DNA from: a virus
Length of the DNA: 52,566 nt
Virus record (IMG/VR): IMGVR_UViG_3300044627_003899
Coordinates: 1-52,566 of that record
Reading direction: 5' to 3' (one strand)
Shown here: in pieces, positions 41,631 through 48,513 of the stretch
Layout: each line of letters begins with the position of its first letter
Position numbering within the stretch: the stretch's first letter is position 1
The notes under the pieces: generated by a model
What the model was told of the DNA's origin: nothing
The model's database searches: none
The model's input: only the letters and a program-made list of their open reading frames with translations
Program-made: the position numbers and the translations under genes

Positions 41631-42746
41631 ATGAACAAGCCCGCCTACATCATGCAGGACAATTCCATCACGGTCTTCGTTGATGGGAAGCCTCACACGA
41701 TCAACAATACGCACATCAATTTTGCCGATCTTCGTAAGGCGATTTTGAATGCGGATTACGATGCGATTTCCTCGCTGGTCTCCGTTACCAGCAGAATCCA
41801 GAACGCCAGCTTTGGCAACCTTACCGTAAAGAACGGCGAGGTCTTCTACAAGAACCATCAGCTTCACGGTGTAGTTGTCGAGAAGCTCTTGGCTATGCTC
41901 TCACAGGGAGCAAAGGACGTTCAGAGCTTGATCAATTTTATTGATCGTCTGATGGCGAATCCTTCCGCCAACTCCGTTAACGAACTTTATTCCTTCTTGT
42001 CCTACAAGAGCCTGCCCATCACCGCTGATGGAAAGTTCTTGGCCTACAAGGGAGTTGATAATACTTTTTATTCCAAGCAGGGCAACAAGGACACGCTTGT
42101 TGTGAGCGGCAAGGTTGCCGAAAACGGTTCTATCTACAATGGCGTTGGCGAGACTATTGAAGTCGCTCGCCGCTCTGTTGACGACAACAAGGATAATCAC
42201 TGCTCTTTTGGTCTGCACGTTGGCAGCTACGACTACGCCAATAATTGGGCTGGTAACAATGGGCGTCTCCTTGTGGTTGAGGTTGACCCCGCTGATGCTG
42301 TCAGCGTGCCGACCGATTGCAGCTTCCAGAAGCTGCGCGTCTCCAAGTACAAGGTGATTTCTGATATCACTCCTGAGCGCAAGGAGATTCCCAGCGCGGT
42401 TTATAATGACATCGAGGGCACTGATAGCATCGATCCCACCATCAAGGATTCTTCAAGCGACTGCGACTTCTGCGACGATCCAGAAAACTGCGATTTCTGC
42501 GATTCAGTTCCGACCAATGTTCTTCTTCTCAAGATGACGAACTATGTCGAAAACTTTTTCGAAGATAATGGTCACTATCCGACCGTTAAGCAGATTCAGA
42601 GCCGCATGAAGGATTACGATCTGTCTTGTGAGCAGATTTTCCATATCCTCCGTGATAATGATTATATCTTTGAGTGCTCCGACGACAACGGCGCGCTTCC
42701 AATCTCCCAATACTTCATCGTTGGGCGCGAAGTCAATTTTGATTAA
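41631..42746 (+). CDS. rIIB: rIIB-like protein
   Basis: A 371 aa protein. Matching rIIB features are MANPSANSVNELYSFLSYK (T4 rIIB: NPSYRAVQELYDFLEH), LPITADGKFLAYKGV (PLTEDGHFLAYKRV), the stretch EVARRSVDDNKDNHCSFGLH and LLVVEVDPADAVSVP (MVLKINPRDVVAIP). An acidic cysteine-rich segment, SDCDFCDDPENCDFC, is absent from my memory of T4 rIIB. In T4, rIIA and rIIB act together in the membrane to influence lysis and exclude lambda; here a siphovirus-like genome carries both. It lies 31 bases after rIIA and starts at ATG 41631. GC-richer codon use is shared with rIIA. Confidence 0.85.
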   Translation: MNKPAYIMQDNSITVFVDGKPHTINNTHINFADLRKAILNADYDAISSLVSVTSRIQNASFGNLTVKNGEVFYKNHQLHGVVVEKLLAMLSQGAKDVQSLINFIDRLMANPSANSVNELYSFLSYKSLPITADGKFLAYKGVDNTFYSKQGNKDTLVVSGKVAENGSIYNGVGETIEVARRSVDDNKDNHCSFGLHVGSYDYANNWAGNNGRLLVVEVDPADAVSVPTDCSFQKLRVSKYKVISDITPERKEIPSAVYNDIEGTDSIDPTIKDSSSDCDFCDDPENCDFCDSVPTNVLLLKMTNYVENFFEDNGHYPTVKQIQSRMKDYDLSCEQIFHILRDNDYIFECSDDNGALPISQYFIVGREVNFD

Positions 42747-42748
42747 CC

Positions 42749-43015
42749 ATGAACAATCCACTAACTGCTAAACTTAGCAATGCTAACGAAACGGAACTTG
42801 ATGTTGCTTTTGCGCTCCTCAAGTACCGAGAGATCGGGGTTTATCGCAAGATCAAGGCTCTTTGCCTTGCTTTTGATCTAAACTTTGAGGAGGTCGTTAA
42901 GACCTTGCCTCAAGAGAACGGGCGTCTGCTGGACAGCCAGACTCGCCACTTCATCCACGATTTCATGCTTGCTCGCGCAAAGCAGCTTTACACAGCAGGA
43001 AACACAAACAACTAA
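42749..43015 (+). CDS. unknown 88 aa protein
   Basis: Two bases after rIIB, thus probably co-transcribed. Helical segments LDVAFALLKYREIGVYRKIKALCLAF, FEEVVKTLPQENGRLLDSQTR and HFIHDFMLARAKQLY. No motif recognised; could be a small regulatory or rII partner protein. Confidence 0.65.
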   Translation: MNNPLTAKLSNANETELDVAFALLKYREIGVYRKIKALCLAFDLNFEEVVKTLPQENGRLLDSQTRHFIHDFMLARAKQLYTAGNTNN

Positions 43016-43016
43016 T

Positions 43017-43313
43017 ATGCAAGCAGCATCTCTTACTCAAGGGTTTGAAACCAACAAGCATTGGTTTGAAGTTTGGTCTATTGAAACAAGTGGCTCACTC
43101 GACAAGTGCATCAATTTTTATGATGCCGCATTCGATAATGTCGCTGCTTGGGTCGCCAATTGCTTGAAACTGGAGAGTGATCGAACAGAAGACACGTTGG
43201 TAGTCATTCACGCATCTGTTCAAGACGGTGCAATCAGCCGCACTATCTTGCCCAGCACGCAAGGCGAAACTGTCTTCCAGACGGTCAAAAAGTTCCGGTC
43301 CACCCTCATTTAA
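43017..43313 (+). CDS. unknown 98 aa protein
   Basis: The ATG at 43017, one base after the previous stop, is preferred to an in-frame ATG at 42885 inside the preceding gene. The protein has FEVWSIETSGSLDKCINFYDAAFDNVAAWVANCL and an extended beta-rich second half, no recognised motif. It follows the operon order of short genes after rIIB. Confidence 0.6.
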   Translation: MQAASLTQGFETNKHWFEVWSIETSGSLDKCINFYDAAFDNVAAWVANCLKLESDRTEDTLVVIHASVQDGAISRTILPSTQGETVFQTVKKFRSTLI

Positions 43314-43323
43314 ATTATTTAAA

Positions 43324-43650
43324 ATGACACGCGACCAACTGTTCGCCCATCATAATCATCTGTGCGCTAAGGCGTTCGATATTATGAAGACCAAGAACAA
43401 TGATTATGCTGGCAGCAAGGGCGATACCCCCTTTGCAAATTTCCAACGCTGCGAGGCAATGGGAGTTTGCTCTGTTGAGCAGGGGTTCTTGGTCCGAATC
43501 GTAGACAAGGTTTCTCGCCTTTCTACCTTCGCCGCTGACGGCAAGCTGGCAGTCAAGAACGAGACGTATGAGGATGCGATTCTAGACATCCTTAACTACT
43601 GCGTTCTTATGTCAGCTTACGTTAAGGATAAGACGGAAAAGGCTAACTAA
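43324..43650 (+). CDS. DUF1599-like (nucleotide-modification-associated) protein
   Basis: A 108 aa protein. The ATG at 43324 is preferred to an in-frame upstream ATG at 43228, which would overlap the previous gene by 86 bases. The pattern KNNDYAGSKGDTPFANFQRCEAMG, RIVDKVSRLSTF and NETYEDAILDILNYCVLMSAY matches DUF1599 (nucleotide modification associated domain 1), found in phages. The biochemical role of this domain is not established in detail. It overlaps the convergent minus-strand gene by 8 bases. Confidence 0.8.
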   Translation: MTRDQLFAHHNHLCAKAFDIMKTKNNDYAGSKGDTPFANFQRCEAMGVCSVEQGFLVRIVDKVSRLSTFAADGKLAVKNETYEDAILDILNYCVLMSAYVKDKTEKAN

Positions 43651-43906
43651 TAGCTATTCCTGTTAAACGATAACCGGCATCGTAGGGCTTGATAAGCAGC
43701 CCTGTAGGCATACCAAGCTCTACGATTTTGCCATTAAACTCTCTGATTAAATGATCGGAGAAGTCTCCAAAAGTAGCATTGCCAGACGCTGCATAACCAG
43801 TGGCAGAGTACAATCCAGTAATTTCTGTCTTGTATGCCGCCCAATCGCCAGAAGCGGTACTAAAATTACTGTGTATCTCGGCTTGAAGTAAACGGGGGCT
43901 TTCCAT
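43643..43906 (-). CDS. unknown 87 aa protein
   Basis: Minus-strand gene, overlapping the end of the DUF1599-like gene by 8 bases. Beta-rich with small residues (TGLYSATGYAASGNATFGDFSD). A GTGTAA motif lies 8 bases before its start on the minus strand. It is likely real because of this motif and its short but uninterrupted conserved-looking start, but no homologue is recognised. Possibly a small structural protein. Confidence 0.6.
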   Translation of the reverse strand: MESPRLLQAEIHSNFSTASGDWAAYKTEITGLYSATGYAASGNATFGDFSDHLIREFNGKIVELGMPTGLLIKPYDAGYRLTGIAIS

Positions 43907-43914
43907 ATTTTATT

Positions 43915-43920
43915 TTACAC
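43915..43920 (-). promoter_or_regulatory. GTGTAA motif before 43906 gene
   Basis: GTGTAA on the minus strand, 8 bases before the start codon of the 87 aa gene; the same motif and the 8-9 base distance occur before the 46757 and 11536 genes. Confidence 0.45.
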
Positions 43921-44000
43921 TTAATGTTTATTTTTAGCTTTGCATTATTTATCATATTGACGATCAAACTTTTGCTAAAACCTAACTATTTCAAAAACAA

Positions 44001-44366
44001 ATGAATACGCGCAAAATCGCTATTAGCCGTGAATACGGCGGTTTCTTTCTCCCTCACCAAGCCATCGAAAGCTTCTTGAACAAGAAAGGAATCGCTTATG
44101 AGAAGAAACTAAGAGCCCATAATTTTTTTGGATCAAAATATTATTTCACTGTTAACAGTGAGTATTTTTCCTGCGGAGACATTGCAAGAGATGACCCAAT
44201 TCTAATCGAAACAATTGTTGAATTGGGCTTGGATAAGCCGTTGCAGGAAATGGGTCTGTATGATACTGCATTGAAGATTGTTGAAATCCCCGCTGACGTT
44301 GATTGGGTATTGATGGAATATGATGGCTGCGAATGGGTCGCAGAAAAACACCGTACTTGGCAGTAA
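44001..44366 (+). CDS. unknown 121 aa protein
   Basis: Starts at ATG 44001 in a region with TTGACG at 43957-43962. Sequence ISREYGGFFLPHQAIESFL, LRAHNFFGSKYYFTVNSEYF, and CGDIARDDPILIETIVELGLD followed by VLMEYDGCEWVAEKHRTW suggests a mixed alpha/beta protein. The ending VEIPADVDWVLMEYDGCEWVxExHRxW pattern occurs in phage accessory proteins, function unknown. The next gene begins one base after its stop. Confidence 0.7.
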   Translation: MNTRKIAISREYGGFFLPHQAIESFLNKKGIAYEKKLRAHNFFGSKYYFTVNSEYFSCGDIARDDPILIETIVELGLDKPLQEMGLYDTALKIVEIPADVDWVLMEYDGCEWVAEKHRTWQ

Positions 44367-44367
44367 T

Positions 44368-44583
44368 ATGTCTGAAGACGCTCACGCCCCAACAATTGTT
44401 ATCTGTCAGTGCTGCGAGAATCAATTCAACCCAGAAGTAGAAGCTTGTAGGCAGGACGTTGACATTGGTTATGTTTGCGCCGACTGTTACGTTCAATTAA
44501 AATGGTCTTCTGCCATTTTAAAAGTAAATGGAATGCCCCGCTGCACAAAAGGCTTCAACGGTAGATTAAAAGATAATTTTTAA
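44368..44583 (+). CDS. small cysteine-rich protein with possible zinc ribbon
   Basis: A 71 aa protein. The ATG at 44368 follows the previous stop directly; an in-frame ATG at 44320 is rejected because it lies inside the preceding gene. CQCCENQFNPEV...YVCADCYVQLKW gives two CxxC pairs suited to a zinc ribbon. No partner or function is indicated. Its end abuts a convergent minus-strand gene. Confidence 0.65.
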   Translation: MSEDAHAPTIVICQCCENQFNPEVEACRQDVDIGYVCADCYVQLKWSSAILKVNGMPRCTKGFNGRLKDNF

Positions 44584-45201
44584 TTACCTGACAATCAACT
44601 GCATCGTTTCACTCGAAACAGAGCCAGCACGATTAGAAACGCTAACAGAGTAAAGTCCAGCATCTGAACTCTTGAGGCTCAAAAGCTTCAAGGTTGAGCT
44701 TTGAACGCCAGATATAACCCTACCGTTCTTGCGCCAAACGAAAGTGAATGGCCCAGTGGCCTTATCATCAACGTTTGCTCTTAGGGTTATATCCTCATTC
44801 AAGTAAGCGTTTATTTCTGTACTGTAAAGGTCTCCAGACGCTACCCAGATATTTCGTCCTAAGTGAGTCAAGCTCCATTGAGAGCCGTAGGAGGAAACCA
44901 TAAAAGAATTTTCTGGGCTAATCAAAGTTGCATCATCTTTTGCTGATAGTTTGATAGGAACATCTGTCAAAGCTAAAAAATTAATTTTCGCACCAACTGG
45001 GAAACCGCCCCTAGAAGGCGCAATATAAACATTTAAGCTTTTAGATTTACCTTCAGAAAAAACGACCATCCCATTTAAATCAGAAACGTTTACCGTATAA
45101 TCCGTCTGACGATAAACAACTTTTGATTGAGCCAAAACAGGCGAGTTTAATGCAAAAATTAAAAACAAAATAACTGACGCTAGTACATTTTTGACTTTCA
45201 T
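44584..45201 (-). CDS. secreted Ig-like domain protein
   Basis: A 205 aa protein with an N-terminal signal peptide, MKVKNVLASVILFLIFALNS, ending in a small-residue cleavage region before QSKVVYRQ. The C-terminal half is an Ig-like (I-set-like) domain, with TFVWRKNGRVISGVQSSTLK and LSLKSSDAGLYSVSVSNRAG showing the W and the DAGLYS-type Tyr motif of Ig domains. The middle part is beta-rich. Such domains decorate phage surfaces, and exported Ig proteins of this style are frequent in Verrucomicrobiota, a possible host hint. Export by the host Sec pathway and processing by a signal peptidase are inferred. Start preceded by a GTGTAA element 26 bases upstream. Confidence 0.8.
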   Translation of the reverse strand: MKVKNVLASVILFLIFALNSPVLAQSKVVYRQTDYTVNVSDLNGMVVFSEGKSKSLNVYIAPSRGGFPVGAKINFLALTDVPIKLSAKDDATLISPENSFMVSSYGSQWSLTHLGRNIWVASGDLYSTEINAYLNEDITLRANVDDKATGPFTFVWRKNGRVISGVQSSTLKLLSLKSSDAGLYSVSVSNRAGSVSSETMQLIVR

Positions 45202-45227
45202 AGCATCTTTTAAATTATTTATTAACT

Positions 45228-45233
45228 TTACAC
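45228..45233 (-). promoter_or_regulatory. GTGTAA motif before the Ig-domain gene
   Basis: Minus-strand GTGTAA (45233 to 45228), 26 bases before the start codon of the secreted Ig-domain gene. Part of the minus-strand promoter pattern. Confidence 0.4.
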
Positions 45234-45246
45234 CGAAATTTTAAAA

Positions 45247-45543
45247 ATGAATTTTAAACCACTGTCCGCCGAACTTAAAAATCACGGCATGACCATGAAG
45301 CTAATTAAGCGCACAGAAAAAGTCGCAATGTATTCAAAGTGCGGAGGTTACGAAGTTGTGCTTGTTCAGCGGCATGACGGCTACGAGATCAAGGGTGCCA
45401 AGGTTGAGGCCGCAGAATATTTGCCCAAGGACGAAGATTTCGGCAGCAAGGGTTGGCATTTCTCTGGCCCGCAAGGACTTGCGATGGCTGAAAAAAAGTA
45501 CCTCGATCTGCAAAAAAGTGTTGACGAGAAGAGCAAGATTTAG
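45247..45543 (+). CDS. unknown 98 aa protein
   Basis: Starts at ATG 45247 after an A-rich leader. Contains YEVVLVQRHDGYEIKGAKVEAAEYLPKDEDFGSKGWHFSG, a strand-rich pattern with many charged residues. No recognised family. The 27-base gap to the next gene lacks a clear terminator. Confidence 0.6.
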   Translation: MNFKPLSAELKNHGMTMKLIKRTEKVAMYSKCGGYEVVLVQRHDGYEIKGAKVEAAEYLPKDEDFGSKGWHFSGPQGLAMAEKKYLDLQKSVDEKSKI

Positions 45544-45570
45544 TACCTTAGCATCATCACCACAACCACA

Positions 45571-45897
45571 ATGACTGAACAACTACATCACCAAGAAGCA
45601 ATGCACGTTTACGTGCTCGATAACAAGAAGCAACGGATCGGAGTATTCGCCGCTACCAACAACATCACTTTCCCCGATACGATTTATATCGGCTGGTCGC
45701 TTTGCAACTTCGCTGCTGGCGACCGATTTGATACTGATCTTGGAGTCGAGATCGCCTACCAGCGTTCTTTCAAGGGCTCCATCGCCCCGATCCCGCTGTC
45801 TATGCTTTCTGTTCGCCGCCGTGATGGCACAACTGTTTACGATCACTTCAAGATGCGTTGCGAGAGGTATTTTAAAGGCAAGACGGTTGTTGGTTGA
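45571..45897 (+). CDS. unknown 108 aa protein
   Basis: Begins MTEQLHHQEAMHVYVLDNKKQRIGVFAATNN and includes VSIAYQRSF-like strand (VEIAYQRSFKGSIAPIPLS). Could be a small beta-barrel-like protein; no family recognised. GC-moderate codon use. Second-to-last gene before the tRNA cluster. Confidence 0.6.
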   Translation: MTEQLHHQEAMHVYVLDNKKQRIGVFAATNNITFPDTIYIGWSLCNFAAGDRFDTDLGVEIAYQRSFKGSIAPIPLSMLSVRRRDGTTVYDHFKMRCERYFKGKTVVG

Positions 45898-45918
45898 TAA
45901 CCCTCAATAACTCTTACA

Positions 45919-46230
45919 ATGGACGAGCGCACTCCCATTGCTCAAAGCTCCGTTGACTCTTACGATGGCAATGCTCCTTCTGCCACCGCCTCTTCAACGA
46001 TGAAGACGTACAACTTCATCTTAAACAAGTATCGGGCCGAGTTTGAAAGGGCGCTAACTTATGACGAATCGAAGGACCGCAAGCATCAGAAGGACATGCG
46101 TAAGTTAGCAAGAGAAAAGCAGCGTCAGGCAGAAATCGATCAGATCGAAAGAGATAATGCTGCAAAGCAAAACTTTGAAGATTTCAAAGAACGGGTAAAA
46201 CAAAAAGGCATCGTTACTAATTTTTATTAA
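45919..46230 (+). CDS. unknown coiled-coil-like protein
   Basis: A 103 aa protein. The second half is a lysine/glutamate-rich amphipathic helix (KQRQAEIDQIERDNAAKQNFEDFKERVKQ), likely a coiled coil. Ends just before the tRNA-Arg gene. No functional motif recognised. Confidence 0.6.
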   Translation: MDERTPIAQSSVDSYDGNAPSATASSTMKTYNFILNKYRAEFERALTYDESKDRKHQKDMRKLAREKQRQAEIDQIERDNAAKQNFEDFKERVKQKGIVTNFY

Positions 46231-46237
46231 TTTAAAC

Positions 46238-46314
46238 GCGAGGATAGCTCAACTGGATAGAGCAACAGTTTTCTAAACTGTCGGTTCCGAGTTCGATTCT
46301 CGGTCCTCGCGCCA
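46238..46314 (+). tRNA. tRNA-Arg (UCU)
   Basis: Full cloverleaf with acceptor stem GCGAGGA / TCCTCGC, D arm, anticodon stem ACAGT/ACTGT, loop TTTCTAA with anticodon TCT, T arm CCGAG-TTCGATT-CTCGG and an encoded CCA end. Reads AGA, a codon common in AT-rich phage genes. Confidence 0.95.
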
Positions 46315-46319
46315 CTTTC

Positions 46320-46391
46320 GGGCGAATAGCTCAATGGTAGAGCAAACAACTCATAATTGTTAGTGTGCAGGTTCGACCCCTGTTTCGCCCA
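46320..46391 (+). tRNA. tRNA-Met (CAU)
   Basis: Cloverleaf with acceptor GGGCGAA / TTCGCCC, anticodon stem AACAA/TTGTT, loop CTCATAA with anticodon CAT and T arm GCAGG-TTCGACC-CCTGT. No encoded CCA; the discriminator A is at 46391. A lysidine-type Ile tRNA with CAT is possible in principle, but a UAU Ile tRNA occurs nearby, so Met is more likely. Confidence 0.88.
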
Positions 46392-46757
46392 TTATTTTTT
46401 ATTATGACTCGGATGATGAAGCTCCATATGACAATTCAAGCACAGCAGTTCGCATTTTTCAGCTTCCTCAATCAATCGCTCCCATTTTTTGTTCGATAGA
46501 TTTCTAAGATCGAGCGAAAACAATTTTGTTTTAGGATTTTTATGGTGAAATGAAAGTGAAGCATAATTCTTGTCATAAGAGCAGCATTTACATTTCCCGC
46601 CAAACATTTGTACCAATTTAATTTTTCTTTCGACGCCTCTTTTTTGTTGCATTTCGTAGTTTTGATGGGCATGGTTCAAAGCAGTTGATTTACATTGCAA
46701 AGAACAATATTTAGTTTGACGCCCAATTAACTCTTGACTGCACATTAAACATTTCAT
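46392..46757 (-). CDS. HNH endonuclease, adjoining tRNA-Met
   Basis: A 121 aa protein with an N-terminal zinc-binding part (CLMCSQELIGRQTKYCSLQCK) and a C-terminal HNH motif: CSYDKNYASLSFHHKNPKTK followed by CELLCLNCHMELHHP. The stop directly abuts the tRNA-Met 3' end on the opposite strand. The second HNH gene at 47416 has a similar layout, and even crosses into a tRNA. Small mobile HNH genes commonly insert next to tRNA genes, so this may be a homing element; activity is inferred. A GTGTAA motif 9 bases before the start may be its promoter. Confidence 0.85.
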   Translation of the reverse strand: MKCLMCSQELIGRQTKYCSLQCKSTALNHAHQNYEMQQKRGVERKIKLVQMFGGKCKCCSYDKNYASLSFHHKNPKTKLFSLDLRNLSNKKWERLIEEAEKCELLCLNCHMELHHPSHNKK

Positions 46758-46766
46758 ATAATCATA

Positions 46767-46772
46767 TTACAC
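46767..46772 (-). promoter_or_regulatory. GTGTAA motif before the first HNH gene
   Basis: Minus-strand GTGTAA (46772 to 46767), 9 bases before the start codon of the HNH gene. It is one of the repeated minus-strand motifs. Confidence 0.45.
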
Positions 46773-46803
46773 TTATTATGAAGAAATTCATAATCTTTTT
46801 TAA

Positions 46804-46992
46804 ATGAACATCACTCAAAAAGTCTTGATCGCCCTTGTCATCATCTCCAATGTCTTCTTTGCTGTCGCTTTCGGTTATGAGCTTGGCAAAAGAAATGTTC
46901 GCCAAGAAGCACTTTTGAATGGACACGCAGCTTATATCTACGACAGTGAAGGCGTGCCCCACTTTAAGTGGAGCGAGTGCATTCAATTTTAA
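46804..46992 (+). CDS. small membrane protein
   Basis: A 62 aa protein with one N-terminal transmembrane helix (VLIALVIISNVFFAVAFGYEL) and a short hydrophilic tail. No motif; holin-like or membrane-regulatory roles are possible but unproven. It precedes another short gene. Confidence 0.65.
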   Translation: MNITQKVLIALVIISNVFFAVAFGYELGKRNVRQEALLNGHAAYIYDSEGVPHFKWSECIQF

Positions 46993-47006
46993 TTGATTAA
47001 AAAATT

Positions 47007-47273
47007 ATGAAAAAAGGTTACGTTATCGAATACAATGTTCGTTGCATTAAGACTGGCAAGCGGTTTCCAGACAACATTATTCCTTCAGAGATGTTTGGTG
47101 ACACCTTCACAGATATTATGAATGATAGCAAGATTGGCGACACTTCTATCGTTGAGAACATTGAAGGTATTTATTCTGAAGGGGCAGGAATTGGAAATCG
47201 TATGCTTTCAACACTTCTATTGGACACTACGGTTCCCGTAATGTATGACCAAATGTTTGTGGTAACTAACTAA
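47007..47273 (+). CDS. unknown 88 aa protein
   Basis: Begins MKKGYVIEYNVRCIKTGKRF and ends with VPVMYDQMFVVTN. The ATG is preceded by AAAAAATT with no Shine-Dalgarno sequence. It lies just upstream of the tRNA-Lys gene. No family recognised. Confidence 0.65.
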   Translation: MKKGYVIEYNVRCIKTGKRFPDNIIPSEMFGDTFTDIMNDSKIGDTSIVENIEGIYSEGAGIGNRMLSTLLLDTTVPVMYDQMFVVTN

Positions 47274-47279
47274 CTTTTT

Positions 47280-47354
47280 GGTGCTATAGCTCAATGGTAG
47301 AGCAGCGTCCTTTTAAGTCGTTGGTTGTGGGTTCAAATCCCACTGGCACCACCA
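47280..47354 (+). tRNA. tRNA-Lys (UUU)
   Basis: Acceptor GGTGCTA / TGGCACC, D arm, anticodon loop CTTTTAA with anticodon TTT, T arm GTGGG-TTCAAAT-CCCAC, encoded CCA end. The anticodon stem has one T-T mismatch. Reads AAA, frequent in this AT-rich phage. Confidence 0.93.
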
Positions 47355-47361
47355 ATTTTAT

Positions 47362-47437
47362 CGTCCCGTAGCTTAACGGTTAGAGCAAGCTCTTTATAAG
47401 GGCTAGGTTCTGGGTTCAAATCCCAGCGGGACTACCA
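47362..47437 (+). tRNA. tRNA-Ile (UAU), with 1:72 mismatch
   Basis: Anticodon stem AGCTC/GGGCT encloses loop TTTATAA with anticodon TAT. T arm is CTGGG-TTCAAAT-CCCAG and CCA is encoded. With canonical spacing the acceptor is CGTCCCG / CGGGACT, leaving a C1-T72 mismatch. It reads AUA, which most bacteria decode with a lysidine-modified CAU tRNA, so a UAU tRNA is notable. Confidence 0.9.
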
Positions 47438-47820
47438 ATTTTATTCAGATCAATTAAGCCAGCATGAACTTCACAATGGCAGTTCTTGCAGAGTAAAACG
47501 CATTTATCTAACTCTCCTTTTAAAGATTCAAAAGAATTACTTTTCATCGTAGCTATTCCAAAATCTTTTTCTTTTGGATCAACATGATGGAAGTCCAGAG
47601 AGCCTTGAAATTTATTGTAGCCACAAACAAAACATTTGCCGCCCTTGTACTCAACGCATTTGCGCTTAATATTCTTTCTTAAAATCTTGTCTTGTTTGGC
47701 ATCGCATTTCTTGCAACTATAAATTTTGTTTTTTATACGAGATGGATAAAAGTCGTGAGTTTCTTCCTTGCAGTGCCTACAGATGATATATTTGTTTACT
47801 GCCTCTTGACTAATTTCCAT
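47416..47820 (-). CDS. HNH endonuclease, overlapping tRNA-Ile
   Basis: A 134 aa protein with CRHCKEE..., CKKCDAKQDK (zinc-binding cysteines) and the HNH core CFVCGYNKFQGSLDFHHVDPKEKDF, then CVLLCKNCHCEVHAG. The last codons overlap the last 22 bases of tRNA-Ile on the opposite strand. It resembles the HNH gene at 46392, though it is longer by an N-terminal zinc module. Likely a free-standing mobile endonuclease whose insertion point is next to a tRNA gene; function not proven. A GTGTAA motif lies 31 bases before its start. Confidence 0.85.
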   Translation of the reverse strand: MEISQEAVNKYIICRHCKEETHDFYPSRIKNKIYSCKKCDAKQDKILRKNIKRKCVEYKGGKCFVCGYNKFQGSLDFHHVDPKEKDFGIATMKSNSFESLKGELDKCVLLCKNCHCEVHAGLIDLNKIGSPAGI

Positions 47821-47851
47821 TTTGAATGATTATATTTTTGTTATAAATGAT

Positions 47852-47857
47852 TTACAC
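47852..47857 (-). promoter_or_regulatory. GTGTAA motif before the second HNH gene
   Basis: Minus-strand GTGTAA (47857 to 47852) within ATGTGTAAATC, 31 bases before the HNH start. It lies in the divergent gap with the metallophosphoesterase gene. Confidence 0.35.
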
Positions 47858-47862
47858 ATAAT

Positions 47863-48510
47863 ATGAAAATCGTCGCCTTATCAGATACTCATGGCTTGCA
47901 CCTCAATGTTAAAAACATCCCAGATGGCGACGTTTTAATTCACTGCGGCGATTTTTGCTCTTGGGGCAACTTAAAAGATACGCAAAAATTCTTGCATTGG
48001 TTTAACGCAATGCCCCACAAGCATAAAATTTTCATTGCGGGCAATCATGATGTTCTATTTGAAAAAAATAATGGCATCGCTAAGGCATTGGTCAAAGAAT
48101 GCCCAGAGCTAATTTACTTGGAAGATAGTGGCGTTTCTATTGATGGCGTGAACTTTTGGGGTTCTCCGGTAACGCCGACCTTTTTCAATTGGGCGTTCAA
48201 CCGCAATCGCGGCTCTGCTATCCGTAAACATTGGGAAGCTATTCCCGATGATACTGATGTTCTGATTAGTCATGGCCCACCGCATAAGATTTGTGATACA
48301 GTTCTGAGAGATCGCGGCTTTCCTGACGAAGTTGGCTGCGAAGAACTTGCCAAGAGAGTTCAGCAACTGAAGCTGAAACTTCATTTGTTTGGTCACATCC
48401 ACTTTTCTGGCGGATCTGAAAAGACCTTTGGCAGCACAATCTTTTCCAATGTTTGTCTCTGCAATGAAGATTATCGAATTGTGAACGAGCCCAAGGTTTT
48501 TATCATATAA
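47863..48510 (+). CDS. calcineurin-like metallophosphoesterase
   Basis: A 215 aa protein with all five motifs of the metallophosphoesterase superfamily: ALSDTHG (D-x-H), IHCGDFCSWG (GD), IFIAGNHDVLF (GNHD), DVLISHGPPHK (H) and HLFGHIHFSGG (GHxH). Two-metal hydrolase whose substrate (a phosphodiester or phosphomonoester) cannot be told from sequence. Candidate targets include nucleotide second messengers or DNA/RNA ends. It begins 43 bases from the divergent HNH gene and is followed three bases later by a membrane protein gene. Confidence 0.88.
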   Translation: MKIVALSDTHGLHLNVKNIPDGDVLIHCGDFCSWGNLKDTQKFLHWFNAMPHKHKIFIAGNHDVLFEKNNGIAKALVKECPELIYLEDSGVSIDGVNFWGSPVTPTFFNWAFNRNRGSAIRKHWEAIPDDTDVLISHGPPHKICDTVLRDRGFPDEVGCEELAKRVQQLKLKLHLFGHIHFSGGSEKTFGSTIFSNVCLCNEDYRIVNEPKVFII

Positions 48511-48513
48511 AAA

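Noticed and set aside
46320-46391. tRNA-Ile with lysidine-modified CAU
   Set aside because: Cannot be excluded from sequence, but a UAU Ile tRNA exists nearby and Met is the default assignment.
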